This document shows, one piece after another, positions 11,006-22,780 of a stretch of 64,000 nucleotides of DNA. Made by a program: the position numbers and the translations under genes. Origin of the DNA: Isoetes taiwanensis (lineage: Eukaryota > Streptophyta > Lycopodiopsida > Isoetales > Isoetaceae); contig JAJEKV010000125.1 in NCBI GenBank assembly GCA_021234155.1, forward strand, positions 2,036,775 to 2,100,774, read 5' to 3'. The notes under the pieces are model-generated. The model saw only the letters and a program-made list of their open reading frames with translations, had not been told where the DNA came from and searched no databases. Position 1 is the stretch's first letter. Each line of letters starts with the position of its first letter.

Positions 11006-11836
11006 GCAGTTGCTCCTGTTCTACAACACAGACAGGCATGCTAGTAACATACTTGTAAAGAAGTGTAAAGATGAAGCAAGGCAGGATGGACGGCCCAGGG
11101 CACAACTGCAGGTCAGTGATACTGTAGAGTTGATCCCAATTGATCATGGGTTATGTTTGCGGAGGAGCTTGAAGATCCATACTTTGAATGGCTTCATTGG
11201 CCTCAAAGGCCGATGTCATTTATCGAGGACGAACATGCATACATATCTAATTTAGATCCTTCATGCGAAATACTTTCGAGGAAAGAGCTTTCCATGATTA
11301 GGGAAGCATGCTTACGAATGCTTATTCTTTCAACAGTATTTTTACAAAGAGCTGCAGCTACATGGCTTTTCCTTTCTGATATAGGCTCAACGATGAGTCG
11401 TCAACTATATGGCATGGATGAGGAGGAGAGTGAATTGGAGACATTCTGCATGTTAGCTAAGTTAAAAGTGGACGAGGACCTCTTGCAATATGATGAGGAT
11501 TGCCTGGATATGGCAAAAAGCTCAGAGGAACATATTGTAGACCAGATACAATTTGACATGGATTACGAGGAGCCATATATTATGCCTGATAGCCAGCACC
11601 ATGTTAGATCTCCGATGCAAAGATCTTTCTCGCCATTATGCAGCTCTCAGGTATCATCGCGCAAAGGAAAAAATACCTCTGATATTGCAATACATCTCAA
11701 GAAAGCGGCTCCAAGGGGAGCGTCGTTATTGCCAAGATCCAAACACTGCTGGAAACACAAGTTCATAACAACTATCATTAAAGCAGCGGCCCAGCCGGAA
11801 TGCGCTATCACTCAGAAAACCCTGCCTGCCTGCTAA
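11006..11836 (+). pseudogene. Phosphatidylinositol 4-kinase gamma, C-terminal catalytic part, frameshifted
   Basis: After a TTTTTGCAG acceptor the frame reads FYNTDRHASNILVKK, the PI3/PI4-kinase catalytic loop (DRHxxN), and LIPIDHGLCL, the metal-binding segment that plant PI4K-gamma proteins use in place of DFG. A one-base loss near 11158 moves the reading to the next frame, which continues ELEDPYFEWLHWPQ, LSMIREACLRMLILSTVFLQ and the conserved acidic tail. The N-terminal ubiquitin-like domains and the N-lobe of the kinase are not present upstream. Residues after about 11620 no longer look family-like. The family phosphorylates PI or acts as a ubiquitin-like kinase. This is a 5'-truncated, broken copy that starts exactly at an intron boundary. 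Confidence 0.82.
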
Positions 11837-12095
11837 AACCCCTGCCGAAACCCCTGCCTGCGAAACCCCTGCCTGCCTGCCCGCCCAGGCCGATTCACAG
11901 TCCACCTCTCCTCTTTACAAACCTTGCAATTTCGTATATCTGTATCTATCCGAAAACTAGGAATGTGTTTAGGTTTTTGTATAGCAGTCTTGCTACTCTC
12001 AGTATTCTTCTAGACTCTGTTCATTCAATCATTTCTTGCGAGAGCTGATTTATAAAACAAGTAATCCGATCACACTGTCTTTTGCCATGACCGAT

Positions 12096-12338
12096 CTATG
12101 CAGCATGATACCTGGTCGTTGTATCCAAGAAGCATTTTAAAAAATACAGTTTAATCTTAACCCGGCTTTCCATAATGAGCCTTGTTTTTGCGATTTCAAA
12201 TTCCACAAGGGCTTTGGCTGCGTTTGAAGCATGCGTTTGAAGCTGGGTCTGTAGAGATGTAGGAAGATCCGGCACACCCACATTATCAGATGACCGCCAG
12301 TTTACAGGAAATAGGAGGTTTTGAGCAGTCACCAGCAT
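12096..12338 (-). CDS. Possible orphan exon, unrecognised
   Basis: An 80-codon frame (LLFPVNWRSSDNVG... ASNAAKALVEFEIAKTRLIM) has good protein-like composition and begins just inside an AG-like acceptor. No partner exon or family signature was found. It may be a stray exon of a decayed gene. Confidence 0.2.
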   Translation of the reverse strand: MLVTAQNLLFPVNWRSSDNVGVPDLPTSLQTQLQTHASNAAKALVEFEIAKTRLIMESRVKIKLYFLKCFLDTTTRYHAA

Positions 12339-13558
12339 ATCCTAGGGATATTTAAGAATATACCTAGGATATGCCAAAAGCCCACATAAACAAGGGTTTG
12401 CCCCCCTAGGGGCAACCCAAAAAACAACTAGCTATACAATATAAAGCTAAATAAGATGGGGCATTGGGTATTAATGGCAGTAAAAGTTCTATGTAAATGA
12501 TCTAAACCTTGGAAATCATGTAGCCTATGGGGATTATATGGAGGTTTTAGCAAGGGCACGAAAGACATCACTAGCTCCAAGAGACAAGATGCTAATTTGG
12601 AAGATAGAACAAAGATGTATATGTACCAATTAGTTTGAACTTAAGATGCTAAAATAAACTATAACATGTAATTGCACTGCTAAGAAACAAATGTGGAGTT
12701 AAGGTGAGACATGTAAATCTCCTGGCTGGATGGTAAGAGAATATATGCCAAAGATGGCCTAGAGAAGCTTATGAGCGCTTTTGGAATATGGCAATGACAT
12801 GGTGTTGTTGTGGCCATAGATGTATTAGTAAGAAAATATTCTAACATATTTAATTGCATATGAGTATGTTGTGAAATGTCCACTCCTTATGAATAGAATA
12901 GGTTTCTTTAACTTCTAGGAAGACCAATAGGCCATGGGGCCCATACGATGGGTTAGTGCAACCATTACTACTAGGACGACAAAAAAAAAAACCTTGTATC
13001 GAAAGTTTTCCAAGGGAAAAACCTTTTGCAATAATGATCATACTAGACAGTCACTCAATTAAGTTGTGTAAAGAATATCATGGTGATTGTTGATGGCTCA
13101 GCAATTGAAGACATGCATCTAGTACCTCAAGTATGATATAATGCCAAGTCATGCACAAATGGTGGTCTAAGAAGCGGTGGAAGCGTGGAATGTAATGTAT
13201 TATCAAAAGATGTAGTCGTAATCATCACAAAAGCAGGACATCTCTGAAGTGTGTGATTTTCATCTTCAATAATCAGAATGGTAGCATGCACATAATCTCG
13301 CATCTCATAGCAATTGTGGTCGCTCTCACTTACATGTCTCAACTGTAGCTTATGGGCCATGTATGAATTGATCCAATAGATGGTTCTATTTATGCATGAT
13401 AATGACCAGTTTTAACCTGGACCAAGGCATGCACATCCCATATTTTTTGAAAAAAGTGACCAACATTAACACTCAACAACTTCACACCAACTCTAGCAAA
13501 CAATTGTCGTCCTCATGCATCCATAAATAACAAGCTATATATACATCTTAGCATTTTT
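12339..13558. other. No gene seen
   Basis: Intergenic sequence downstream of the P450. Only short background frames. Confidence 0.45.
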
Positions 13559-15428
13559 TTACAATCTCTCAAATATAATGGGCATGCCATGGTGTGGCTT
13601 CAAGGTGCCGCAGCTCATCGCTGGATTGTGTATGTAACTTGGAGAGATGCGAAATTTGAATCTGGAGAGAATAATGGCCAGTAATATTTTAGCTTCCAGG
13701 ACTGCAAATGCTTGGCCAATGCAGATTCGTGGCCCATCTGCAAAGGGTATGAAAGCCATCGGGTGCTTGCATGCATTTGCGACGCCATTAGCAAAACGAT
13801 CTGGATTGAACTCGTTGGCATCAGCACCCCATAGGGACGGATCATGATGAAGCGCAACAATTGGGATGAAAACTCCAGCACCATTTGGAACAAACAACTT
13901 TCCAAGGTCAATGTCTTTGGAAGCCCCCTTAGCAACGAATATGGCTGGAGGGTACAACCTTAAAGTTTCATTGATCACCATTGTCACCTGGAAAGGGAAA
14001 CAATGCATGAGGTTAAAAACTACTAACCAACCATTGAAGAAAATGTGATGTAAAATTTAAGCACTAACTAGCTATTGAAGAAATTAGAGTGCATGAAGGA
14101 ACTTACAATTTTCAGCTTGGTGATCATTTCGGCATTAGGAAGATTGCCCTTACAAATTTCTTGAACTTCTTTACGGGAAAGATCTTGCCAGAAAGGATGA
14201 TTTGCTAAAAGCATTAAAGTCCAAGTTAACAAGGATGTAGTTGTCTCATGGCCAGCAAAGTAGAATGTCTTGCACTCTTCAATCAATTTTTCATCTCCAA
14301 ATTTGCCATGACTCTTCTCACCAGCAGCAACTTCTGTTAGCATAAGACCTAGAAGATCGCTTCCAAATTCACCAAAATTTGCCGAGTTTTTTCTTGCTGT
14401 AACTACTTCTTCAAGCACAGAATTCAGCTGTTTTTTCAACCTCCATATTTCAAGATTTGTTGGAATGGGAATCAACCTGCAAGCAGTAAGAATGTCAGGA
14501 AAATTTAACAGGAGAACTGTAGTCTCAACATTGAGTTTGGCGCTGTTACCTAGCTGCAGGAAGCCAGTTTAATTTCTGGGCCTTATCAAAAAGCAGTCCT
14601 AGAGAACACAAAAGTTCAAAAACCTGCTTCCCTTTCTCATAGCTACTTCCAAAGGCTGTGTGAGATATCACATCTGCAGTTACGCACTTGAGCTGCTCTA
14701 AAACCTCAATTTCTGCCTCCAAACCCTGTTTCTCAATAGCCTGCTCCCAATTTTCAACCATCTCCAAGGTGCACTCTGTCATGGCACCCACCATAGCCTA
14801 AGAAAAGGAAAAACATATGGGAGTAAAAGGGATGATCCTCCAGAAGAATAACTTAGAAGCCAAATGAATAAGTAAAACCTCCAGAAATAATCCTCCAGAA
14901 GAATAGAAGAGAAATTAATACCTTAAGTTTCTCTGCATGAAACGCTGGAGACAGAATTCGTCTTCTTTGTGCCCAGTCCTCACCCTCTGCTCCTAATATA
15001 CCATTTCCAGTTAAAACATCAATAGCTTTCCGCTGAAGAGGCGTCCTGCCAAAATGACCAGCTTTCTTACAGAGCACTTCCCTAACCAAATCCGGGTCCT
15101 GTATAACCACCCTTGACTCATCACCCATCCATATTAGATAATTTTTTCCGTAGGTTTTAGAGTAGAGTTTCAAATCAGGCAGGAGGTGGGCGACAATATC
15201 ATGAGTGATTTCGTGGAAATCCTGGTCGAGAGCTTTTGCCCTCATGTCCAAAATTTGCAACAGATTTCCAAGTATGGGAAGAGCTGGAGGTCCTGTGATG
15301 CCCTGCCGGAGGAAAGAAGCTCTGATGGCTCGAGGGGTGAGGAGATAATGGTCGATGAGGCTCCATAGCTTCCAAGCAAAAAAAAATGCAAGCCCAAATG
15401 CGCAAGCACACGCCAGTAATCCGGCCAT
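13559..15428 (-). CDS. Cytochrome P450, CYP72-clan-like, four exons, apparently intact
   Basis: The exons are 15428-14922, 14797-14550, 14476-14107 and 13987-13559, each junction with GT...AG. Their sum is 1554 nt, giving 517 residues plus stop with no internal stop. The protein begins with a hydrophobic ER anchor (about residues 3-25) and a QGITGPP hinge. It then carries the I-helix AGHETT near 326-331, the K-helix ETLR at 382-385, the PERF-type motif FNPDRF near 435-440, and the haem loop FADGPRICIG with the ligand Cys at 464. All P450 essentials are present at normal length. The layout and hinge resemble the CYP72 clan (families that modify hormones, terpenoids or fatty acids), which is inferred from overall pattern. 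The exact substrate cannot be read from sequence. The start was chosen because the first ATG gives the complete anchor. Confidence 0.93.
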
Positions 15429-15689
15429 GTGATGGATGAATTTTTGGCAAACGGAAGAGGACCAAGAAATTTATTCTGCCACTGCCGTAGAATTCTTAGA
15501 TTGTGGTAATTTTGGATTTTCTCCATACCTGGAAAATAGCTTCGAAGCTTCCTGAGTAACAACAAAAATCTGCTGGATCCATTAACAAGCGACACTCAGG
15601 TGGGATTTTTTAACACGACACACAATAATAAATTGATCTTTGGATAAATTGGTGTGGTTGCTTTAACCTGATATATGTGGCTTCCAATC

Positions 15690-15975
15690 CAATGGTCTTG
15701 GGGCAACATCTCCCCATTGCTTTAACCTATACGGCCATGGTGTGAACTCCACATCCACATACACCTCCACATTTTGCCCTTGGTACGTGAAAGGGGACCT
15801 TGGCTGGTGAGATGATGAAACAAGCAACACCTTAGTCTTGGCCAAGTTCACGCGCATGCCTATGAACTGCCAAAAGGTGTCCTGAGCATCTAAATGGCGT
15901 CGCATGTCAGATAGAGTGTAGGCTAAGAAGTCCATATCATCAGCATATATGAGCTGCCTAATTATGTGGTGCAGG
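15690..15975 (-). mobile_element. LINE (L1-type) reverse-transcriptase scrap
   Basis: The minus-strand frame reads QLIYADDMDFLAY, then DMRRHLDAQDTFWQFIGMRV and NLAKTKVLL. This is the YADD catalytic box and following thumb-side sequence of a non-LTR reverse transcriptase. Only about 95 residues remain. No endonuclease or RNase H lies nearby. Confidence 0.8.
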
Positions 15976-16544
15976 AGCTGGGCTCCCTTCCCCCGTGTTC
16001 AGTGCGTCAATCTTCCAACTAACAGGCCAAAAAATGTTGAAGAGAGTGTTGGAGTGTTGCTAAGATATCTATCCTTCAAAGTATCTTGTTGCAAACACAC
16101 ATATGGCTTTGTTTGCCTAGTCTACATAGTATCGTACTGTTGTATGATTATTATATATCTAGTTTGATGGTACTAAATCTTTTCGGATTACAATTATGAG
16201 GACAAACACTTGTCTTTTTTTGTTTCATTTCAACATTATTCAATTTTTCTCTGAAACACCACTAGTTGAGAGTTACTATCAAGTAAATCGTCATCATAAC
16301 ACCAACACCGGTTATAAATTTACTAGGAAACTTGCCCATACATTGACACGCTATAAGTTTGGAAAAAAAAAAATTGTTTGTCAGCATAATTATATTTTAT
16401 TAGCAGGGTTGCCTAACTCGACGTGCAACAATATCTGCAATTCTATGCTATCCACATAGCCTGCCACATCACACCTTGCCATGAGAGAATACAAACCATA
16501 ACATGATGCAGAATCAATCTTATAATTATAATGTATGAAAAAAA

Positions 16545-17150
16545 GACATGGGAAAAGGGAAAGGGAAAGAGAAAAGGAAAATAAAGGGGAAAAGGAAAGA
16601 TAAAAGGGGCACGCGGAAAAGGAAAAAGGATGAAAGGGAAAGGGAAAGGGAAAGGGAAAGGGAAAGGAAAAAAGGGAGGCTGAAAAAGGGAAATGGAAGG
16701 AAAAAAGAGCAGAAGGAAAAGGGGAGAGGGAATAGGGGAGAGGGAAATGAGAAAAAAAAGGGGGAAAAAGGGCATGTGAAAAAAAAGGGAAGGGAAAGGG
16801 TGAGGAAAGGGGGAAAATGAAGGAAAAAAGACCATGGGAAAGGAGAAAAGAAAAAAGTGAAAGGGAGAGGAAATGATGGGAAAAAGGAGAAGAGGGTGGG
16901 GCAAGGAAGAAAAGGAGCACATTAAAAAGGTGGGGAAAAGGGAATGGAAAGATGACATGCGAAAGAAAAAAGGAAGGGGGAAAGGAAAGGGAAAAAGGAG
17001 AAGGGTGGGAAATGATGAAAATAGAAGCGAAAAAGCCCATCAAAAAAAGGAAAAGGAAAAAAGGGGAAGGGGAAATGGAATGGAAGGGAAGGGAAGGGAA
17101 GAGGACGGGAAAGGGGGTCCAAAAAGAAAAGAAAAGAGAAGAAGAAAATG
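16545..17150 (+). repeat. 600-bp polypurine (G/A) tract
   Basis: The plus strand is almost purely A and G for about 600 bp, built from irregular GGGAAA/GGAAAGG runs with rare C/T interruptions such as CATG. Six-frame translation gives long K/E/G/R-rich or P/F/S-rich open frames; these are composition artefacts, not genes. Such tracts can form triplex DNA. Confidence 0.92.
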
Positions 17151-17152
17151 TA

Positions 17153-17269
17153 TGGGGGAAACGTCACTTGGGACCCCTTTCGGGTGTGGACGGTGGGGTC
17201 CTGCAACCGGTGATAGTCGGGAGCAAGTCACCAGCCCATCGAAAAGGGGGACCAGGTGACATTCCCCCA
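17153..17269. repeat. Foldback element with arms of about 30 bp
   Basis: TGGGGGAAACGTCACTTGGG at the left end faces a diverged complement ending GGTGACATTCCCCCA at 17269. The arms continue through CCCC(T)TTTCG and CGAAAAGGGGG. The loop is about 55 bp. It lies directly at the end of the polypurine tract. Confidence 0.65.
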
Positions 17270-17429
17270 CAATATAGAAACAGGGGAGATTTTTTTTCTC
17301 CCCTTCCTCCTCTGGCTTCGTCGAGGCGCCAAAGCGGTCGCCTCATCCTTCGGCAAGCTTATCTTCTAGAATGATGGCGCAGGCTCCTTAGAAGCATTTC
17401 AAGGGCATTTTATTTGTTAAATCTTGCAG

Positions 17430-18325
17430 TTGTGGAGGTTTTTTTTTTTTTTTTTTTTTGAAGGTAAGATTTTTATATTAATAGTAAATGGATTACATTT
17501 ATTTGAGGCTCCACAATAGGCCTGATAGGAAGAATTTTACCACAGAATCCCAAATGGATTAAGTAGGAAGAATTAGCACATTTGAAGCAATCACCATGCT
17601 GGAAGCCATCATAAGATGATGTCTTTGTACTATGGTCAAAGCATCCTTGACCTCTTCCTCTTCACAAACAGAAGGATACGAGCATCCGCCTTCAAATCAA
17701 CCAGTACTAGAGGGCATGGCCCTCTTCCCCATCAGCTGCAACTACTATGGGGAATTCAGCTCACACCATGGAGCCCTACTAGACAAAATTCATCCATATC
17801 TTAAAGCTCAAACCGAAATATGTACTTGGAAGAACGTCTTTCAGCACGGATACTAAAGTACCTGTCACCCCATTCTAATAACTGCCTCACCCTCTTCAAT
17901 TCTGTGAGAACTACTATGGACCATACCTTTTTTCCTAGAAGAGTAAAAGCAAGCGATTCATACTTTCCTGAAGTGAAGAGTACTACAGAAGAAATCTTGT
18001 TGCATTTCCAAAGAAAATTATCATATACCTGCTTCCAACTAGATGTTGCAGTTCTCCAGACTTAGATCTAAGAACAGCTACATTTTTTCCACATGAAAAA
18101 GGATAAAACACCACTGTAATACCTGTAGTAAAGGCCATCTGAAGGACCCACCGAATAATGCAAGTATGTGAAGGTATTAAGGGAGTAACCATCCTTCCAT
18201 GCGTTAACTTGGCCTGCGCAACCATCTTGCATAGTTGTACTACAAGAGATCAAGTCCCTCTTCCAGATCTGTACTGCAGGATCATGGAATAAATTACTAC
18301 TCTTATATTTTAGTGTAGCCAAAAT
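17430..18325 (-). other. Possible poly(A)-tailed retrocopy or LINE remnant
   Basis: A run of more than 20 T at 17437-17459, followed by GAAGGTAAGATTTTTATA, reads on the minus strand as an AT-rich 3' end ending in poly(A). Upstream of it on the minus strand several broken protein-like frames follow each other (for example KRDLISCSTTMQDGCAGQVN and RQLLEWGDRYFSIRAE). The pattern fits a decayed, target-primed retrocopy. The parent family was not recognised. Confidence 0.35.
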
Positions 18326-20499
18326 AGGTTTAGCTAAACTACCTTCAAATCAGAGCTAGAAGATTCTAACACTTGGCTAAACTAAATGGTTTTTCTCCAT
18401 CACAATTTCTTGCTTTAGGCTAAACTTTCACAAAATGGAAAGGCAAATATTAGCCGTCACGCTATAGCAATTCAAAAAAAAATCAAGCATTTTGGCAAAG
18501 ACATTGAATTTATTGTAAATACATAAATCAAGACACAAACATACATGAACATATTCAAAAACCTAAAAAAAAGAGAACATTATTCCTTTTCCTCTATTCT
18601 ATTCTAATGCTTCGAAAAATATAAACCCTATTTGATATTTCTTAAAGTTAGTACATACATTAGTGTTGAATTTTGGGCTAATCTATCAAATTTTCCAAGC
18701 CCACTCTATCTAAGGTTTAGCTAATCGATGTCTTGATGGATATGTCTGGAGGTAAAGGTTTGGCTATTTAACCTAAAAATTAACTTGGGCGGCAAAAACA
18801 TTGGGCTAAAATTTTCTTTTTTTTGGGCATTTTTTCCATTTACTTTAGCCGTTTTTCTTGGCAAAATTGCTACAAAATAGCCATTTGGCTAACCTTAGCC
18901 GTTATTTTATTCCATGTGCAGGATAAGATGCACTCTCTTCCAACTTAGCAGCATGGCATCAAGCAGGCCTGCCCCCAAGGGGTGGTCCAGTTGCTCCCCT
19001 AGTGCACTGCCACACACTAGCATAGGCCTTCACTCCATAGTGCTCAACCTTCTCAAGGTTCATAAACCCTGAGCTGGCAACAGCAAAGAACTCTTGGTCT
19101 CCCGCCCAAGATATCTTCATTTGGTTTCCCATCCACATTCCATACCTCCAAATCCTCCTCTAGCTGGGAAAGAGGCGGGGGACACTAAAGCACAGACACA
19201 CAAAGTGCAGCAAGCAAACAATGTCAAGAAACATGAATCTATCATGCCTTACCACTATCTGCCCTCCAACACATCCATAGTGCCCTGGCACTGATACTTA
19301 AGCATCTGTTTGGTGCTCTAGACAATGTGACAGCCAGCAACACATAAGTCTGGAGTAGTATGTGTCACAGGATCATAACTATTTGGTCTAACTTGCATCA
19401 GTTCCACACTGAGTGCAGTCCCGCCCGCAATGAGTGCGGCCTTTTCTACACTGAGTGGAGCCCCAACCGTAGTAAGTGCGGCCTTCTTACGAAGAATCCA
19501 AGTAACAACTCAAAGGCAAAAGAGCTGTGCACACTCTACACCGACTGAAAGATCAAGCTGAAATATTAACCAAAGCCTAGCAATATCCTGAAAAGATAAG
19601 ACCCATATAACTCTGGAGAACACCTGCCATAGCATAGGCTCTCAGAGCGCCACAGATCTTGAAGCACATGTTTTGCTAGTTTTATGCCTGTCTATCTCAA
19701 ATGATTGAACAGTTGCTCGAAATCATCCATTTTCTAATCAAAAATCTGGGACAAGAAGAGAAATTACCAAAAGCAGCGGCAATGCTCTGGCATCCTCTCT
19801 ATTCTAGAAGATTCGCTGGCTAACCAGGAAATGGCTCTTTAGAGCTACAGCACAGCCTTGAGATGCGACGGCAGCAGCTCTTAGGCTGCTCATCCAGCCG
19901 CTCATCGCTATAATTTCTGCAAGAAGATGGGCGGCCGCCGCCGCCGCCCTAACTCAGCGCCCTAAACATTCGCCCTTCACCTTCGCCCTTCACCTTCACC
20001 CGGCGTTGTGGAGGCTTTTGTAGCATTCGAGCTCTGATTCTTGTTGTCTAGCAGTTTTTCTCTGGTATAATGGGATTTGAGGCAAAAAGATATGCTACAG
20101 AACATGTGTTTGTGACATTGAGCGGCTATGGAGATGGCGGGGAAGAACCAGTGCTGTTATGCTAGTTTTAGCGAGTTTTCATTTGCTGACGAGTCTTGAT
20201 TTGCTGCACTTTCTACTTTTCTAGTTTGCTCACATCCTAGTTCTTTTTATCTCTCAAGTTTTCTACACTTATGCAAGTTTTTGTTGAGCTATGTAAGGAT
20301 CGAAAGCATTAAACAAACGTCTTCATCTTCAATAGCTATTGAAGTACAAGCAGCAACATCAATCTGTGTGGCTCATTTGTAAGAAAATAGTATGTTGTTC
20401 CAACAGCGATTATGATTCTAGACTGACTAGATCTGGAGAGGTATTACTCTCTTGATGGAGAGTTGTTACTATACATGTACAAGTGCCCAAGTTAAATGG
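18326..20499. other. No gene seen; GGCTAA-rich and GCC-repeat patches
   Basis: Repeated TTGGCTAA/TTAGCC(G) words between 18310 and 18905 hint at a decayed transposon. A short GCC microsatellite lies at 19931-19949, followed by a small CGCCCTTCACCTT repeat. No coding signature. Confidence 0.4.
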
Positions 20500-22063
20500 T
20501 GTGACGTTCCAGCATAATATACGCCCCGAATACGTATATTATACTACCACATCACCCGTACATGTCATGGATGACATGTACTTGGTGGTTGTAGTAGGTT
20601 GCACCTAGGGGGCAAGAGTTGCACCTAGGGGGCAACTTTGAATATTGTGCATGTTAAATAAACATACACAATTAATAACCCCATGGACCCCATTGCCAAA
20701 TGGCTAAACCCCATTTGCCAATGTTTTAACCTAATCCTAAGGGTTTCTATTTAAGGGCTTCCCCTTAAACCCTAAACCCTTTTCCTCTCTTTGCATTTTA
20801 GGGTTTTCATAGAGTTCCTTTCCTTTTTCGCATTTAGGGTTCCCTTGAGCCATTCCGGCCAAGTCAGGACTCCATTTTGCATTGCTCGGCTCTGCAAAGC
20901 CGTCTTTGCACAACAGATCGTCGAGTAGCAGCCATCTTCAGCAAGATTAGAGACATGGATGCGTTCCGAGGATCCAGAGCAGGTCAAGGACTAGGTATCT
21001 AGTCATTCTGTTGTGCAAAGCCATCTTTGGGCTAGGCAGTGAGGTAGTTTAACATATTCATTCAGCCATAGAGGCCTTATAGATCCCGAGACCATAAGCC
21101 CTAACTAAGGAACCTAACTCTGTTGTTTAGGTAGATAGAGTAGATGATTGTTATTCATTTCAAGTTCTGTGATGATGTTGGTATTTCATTCTGTGACCTC
21201 CATGTATTGGGAAGGGGGGTAGAGACCCTAGCAGCTTTGTAGAAGATGATCCTAGAATAGTATCATTAGTACCCAATTATTGCGGCCTATACACAGGAGC
21301 CCACCGGGTTGAGGGTGGAGGGGTCAGACCGGTACCTCTGGTGTGTAAAGCCTACCAGGGATTCTAGTGAGCTAGGTCTAATGCCTTGTCACTGCGTGAG
21401 AACAAGGCATGGGCTCGACACCCGTGGGGTGATACCTCACTCTCCATTGGGTTTAAGTCGAATAAGGGCAGTGGCCCTCTAGCCATCTGTGTTGAGCATG
21501 GAAGCCCCTGGAGGGAGGGCAACCTTCCTCCTGCCTCATCGGGGCTGGAGAGATGCAATCCAGTAGTAGCCCTCTTGGCTACGTACTCGGCAGGCTACGG
21601 TCCAGTTCCATTACCTATCAGGCCACTCTGCAAAGTGTGTACAGGAGGGGCAGATGGAGTGGACTACCCAATAGCCATGTTCCTTTGCCAGCCAAATCCA
21701 TTGCCATGAATTCTGTCTGCAATGACTTCTGGAGGCCAAGCTGGCAGTTGAACCCAGGGTCGGATCCCCTTGTTGATATGGATCATGTTGATGATGTTGT
21801 ATATGTGATGATGGTGTTGTGCCCACCCTTCGAGGTGATTGTATTTACATACTGTTAGTTTGTGCTCATGTTTGTTTATTCACGCTTCCGCAGATAGGTC
21901 GACCCGATGGAAGACGGGTGAATGACACATCCATTCTTCCCTTGCTGGCTCATTCCACTGGGAGTGGAGTCAGGTGGATGGCCCCTGTCAGTGTAGCTGC
22001 CAGGGGGAATGCTCCTCCTTCGGATACGATGTGTGCATCGTATAAGGAGTAGGGGACGTCACA
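20500..22063 (+). repeat. 5' LTR of the H3-carrying retrotransposon
   Basis: The 1564-bp segment starts TGTGACGT and ends ACGTCACA, a perfect 8-bp terminal inverted repeat with canonical TG...CA ends. It is followed after one base by a primer-binding site. A TATA-like TATTTAAG lies at 20748-20755, ahead of AAACCCTAAACCC words. No second LTR is in the window, so the boundary rests on the terminal repeats and the primer site. Confidence 0.87.
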
Positions 22064-22064
22064 G

Positions 22065-22076
22065 TGGTATCAGAGC
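22065..22076 (+). other. Primer-binding site, initiator tRNA-Met
   Basis: TGGTATCAGAGC is complementary to the 3' end of plant initiator tRNA-Met and sits one base after the LTR end, as in many Ty3/gypsy and Ty1/copia elements. Pairing runs for 12 bases. Confidence 0.92.
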
Positions 22077-22277
22077 ATGATCTTGGTAGACCAAGACCGA
22101 GCACTGACTAATTTCCCATAGGACTAACAGTAGATTCAAGTCTTGGAAAATAGCCATCCAAGCAGGAACCTCAAAAATTGGGAAAAAATTTTCCAATTGT
22201 AGTACAGCAATAGGTTAATGCTAAGAGTAGTAATAAGTTTAGCAAGAACCCAACCTAAATTGTTCAAAAAGAGGTGA

Positions 22278-22350
22278 CCCCTCACATGAAAGTGCCTGAG
22301 ACCACTTAGGACCATGTTCCTAACTGCTCCTCGTGCACTGTGTGAGTGGT
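22278..22350. repeat. Nested-hairpin repeat, copy 1 (diverged left arm)
   Basis: First of five copies. The core CACTTAGGACCATGTTCCTA and the right arm are kept, but the left arm reads CTCACATGAAAGTGCC and pairs poorly. Confidence 0.85.
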
Positions 22351-22493
22351 GGACCCAAGTTGACCTAGTTAGATACATAATTTAGCCAATCTAATAGTGT
22401 AGTTCAGATTATTGCTTAAGTTCTAGCTAGTTTTGCATGCTAAAACACTAAGAAACTCCTTGTAAATTGAAAATTGGACCAAAAAAAAACCGA

Positions 22494-22564
22494 CCCCTCA
22501 CAGAGTGCGCCCAGACCACTTAGGACCATGTTCCTAACTGCTCCTCGCGCACTGTGTGAGTGGT
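22494..22564. repeat. Nested-hairpin repeat, copy 2 (71 bp)
   Basis: The outer arms CCCCTCACAGAGTGCGC and GCGCACTGTGTGAGTGG pair at about 15 of 17 positions. Inside, TTAGGA and TCCTAA pair around the loop CCATGT. Copies 1 and 2 are about 216 bp apart and lie just upstream of the TATA box for the H3-like ORF. Confidence 0.93.
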
Positions 22565-22671
22565 GGATACTTTTGGCTGAATAAACCCAATGTACTCCTC
22601 ATATCTTCACTAATACCCTCTAGATTGGCCCAATATGAAATTGCAGATCCAAACCCTAAATTTCCCCTATC

Positions 22672-22680
22672 TATAAATAG
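22672..22680 (+). promoter_or_regulatory. TATA box ahead of the H3-like ORF
   Basis: TATAAATAG lies 109 nt before the ATG at 22781, preceded by AACCCTAAATTT and followed by TAGGGTTCCTCATTTG. The same arrangement (AACCCTAAAA, TATA, CCTCATTTG) precedes the second accessory ORF. The match in order and spacing supports an internal promoter module; promoter activity itself is inferred. Confidence 0.6.
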
Positions 22681-22780
22681 AAAATTAGGGTTCCTCATTT
22701 GTCCTCAGCGCCTTCAGAAACCAGCTCATCCCCGAAAATGATTTTCAGGCGCCCGACCTCTAATTGCTTCAAACAAAAAC

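Noticed and set aside
16390-17374. Long open frames on both strands (up to 217 codons)
   Set aside because: They translate the polypurine tract into K/E/G/R-rich or P/F/S-rich runs. Nucleotide composition alone removes stops there.
17437-17459. Plus-strand transcription signal from the T run
   Set aside because: It is better read as a poly(A) tail on the minus strand next to decayed minus-strand frames.
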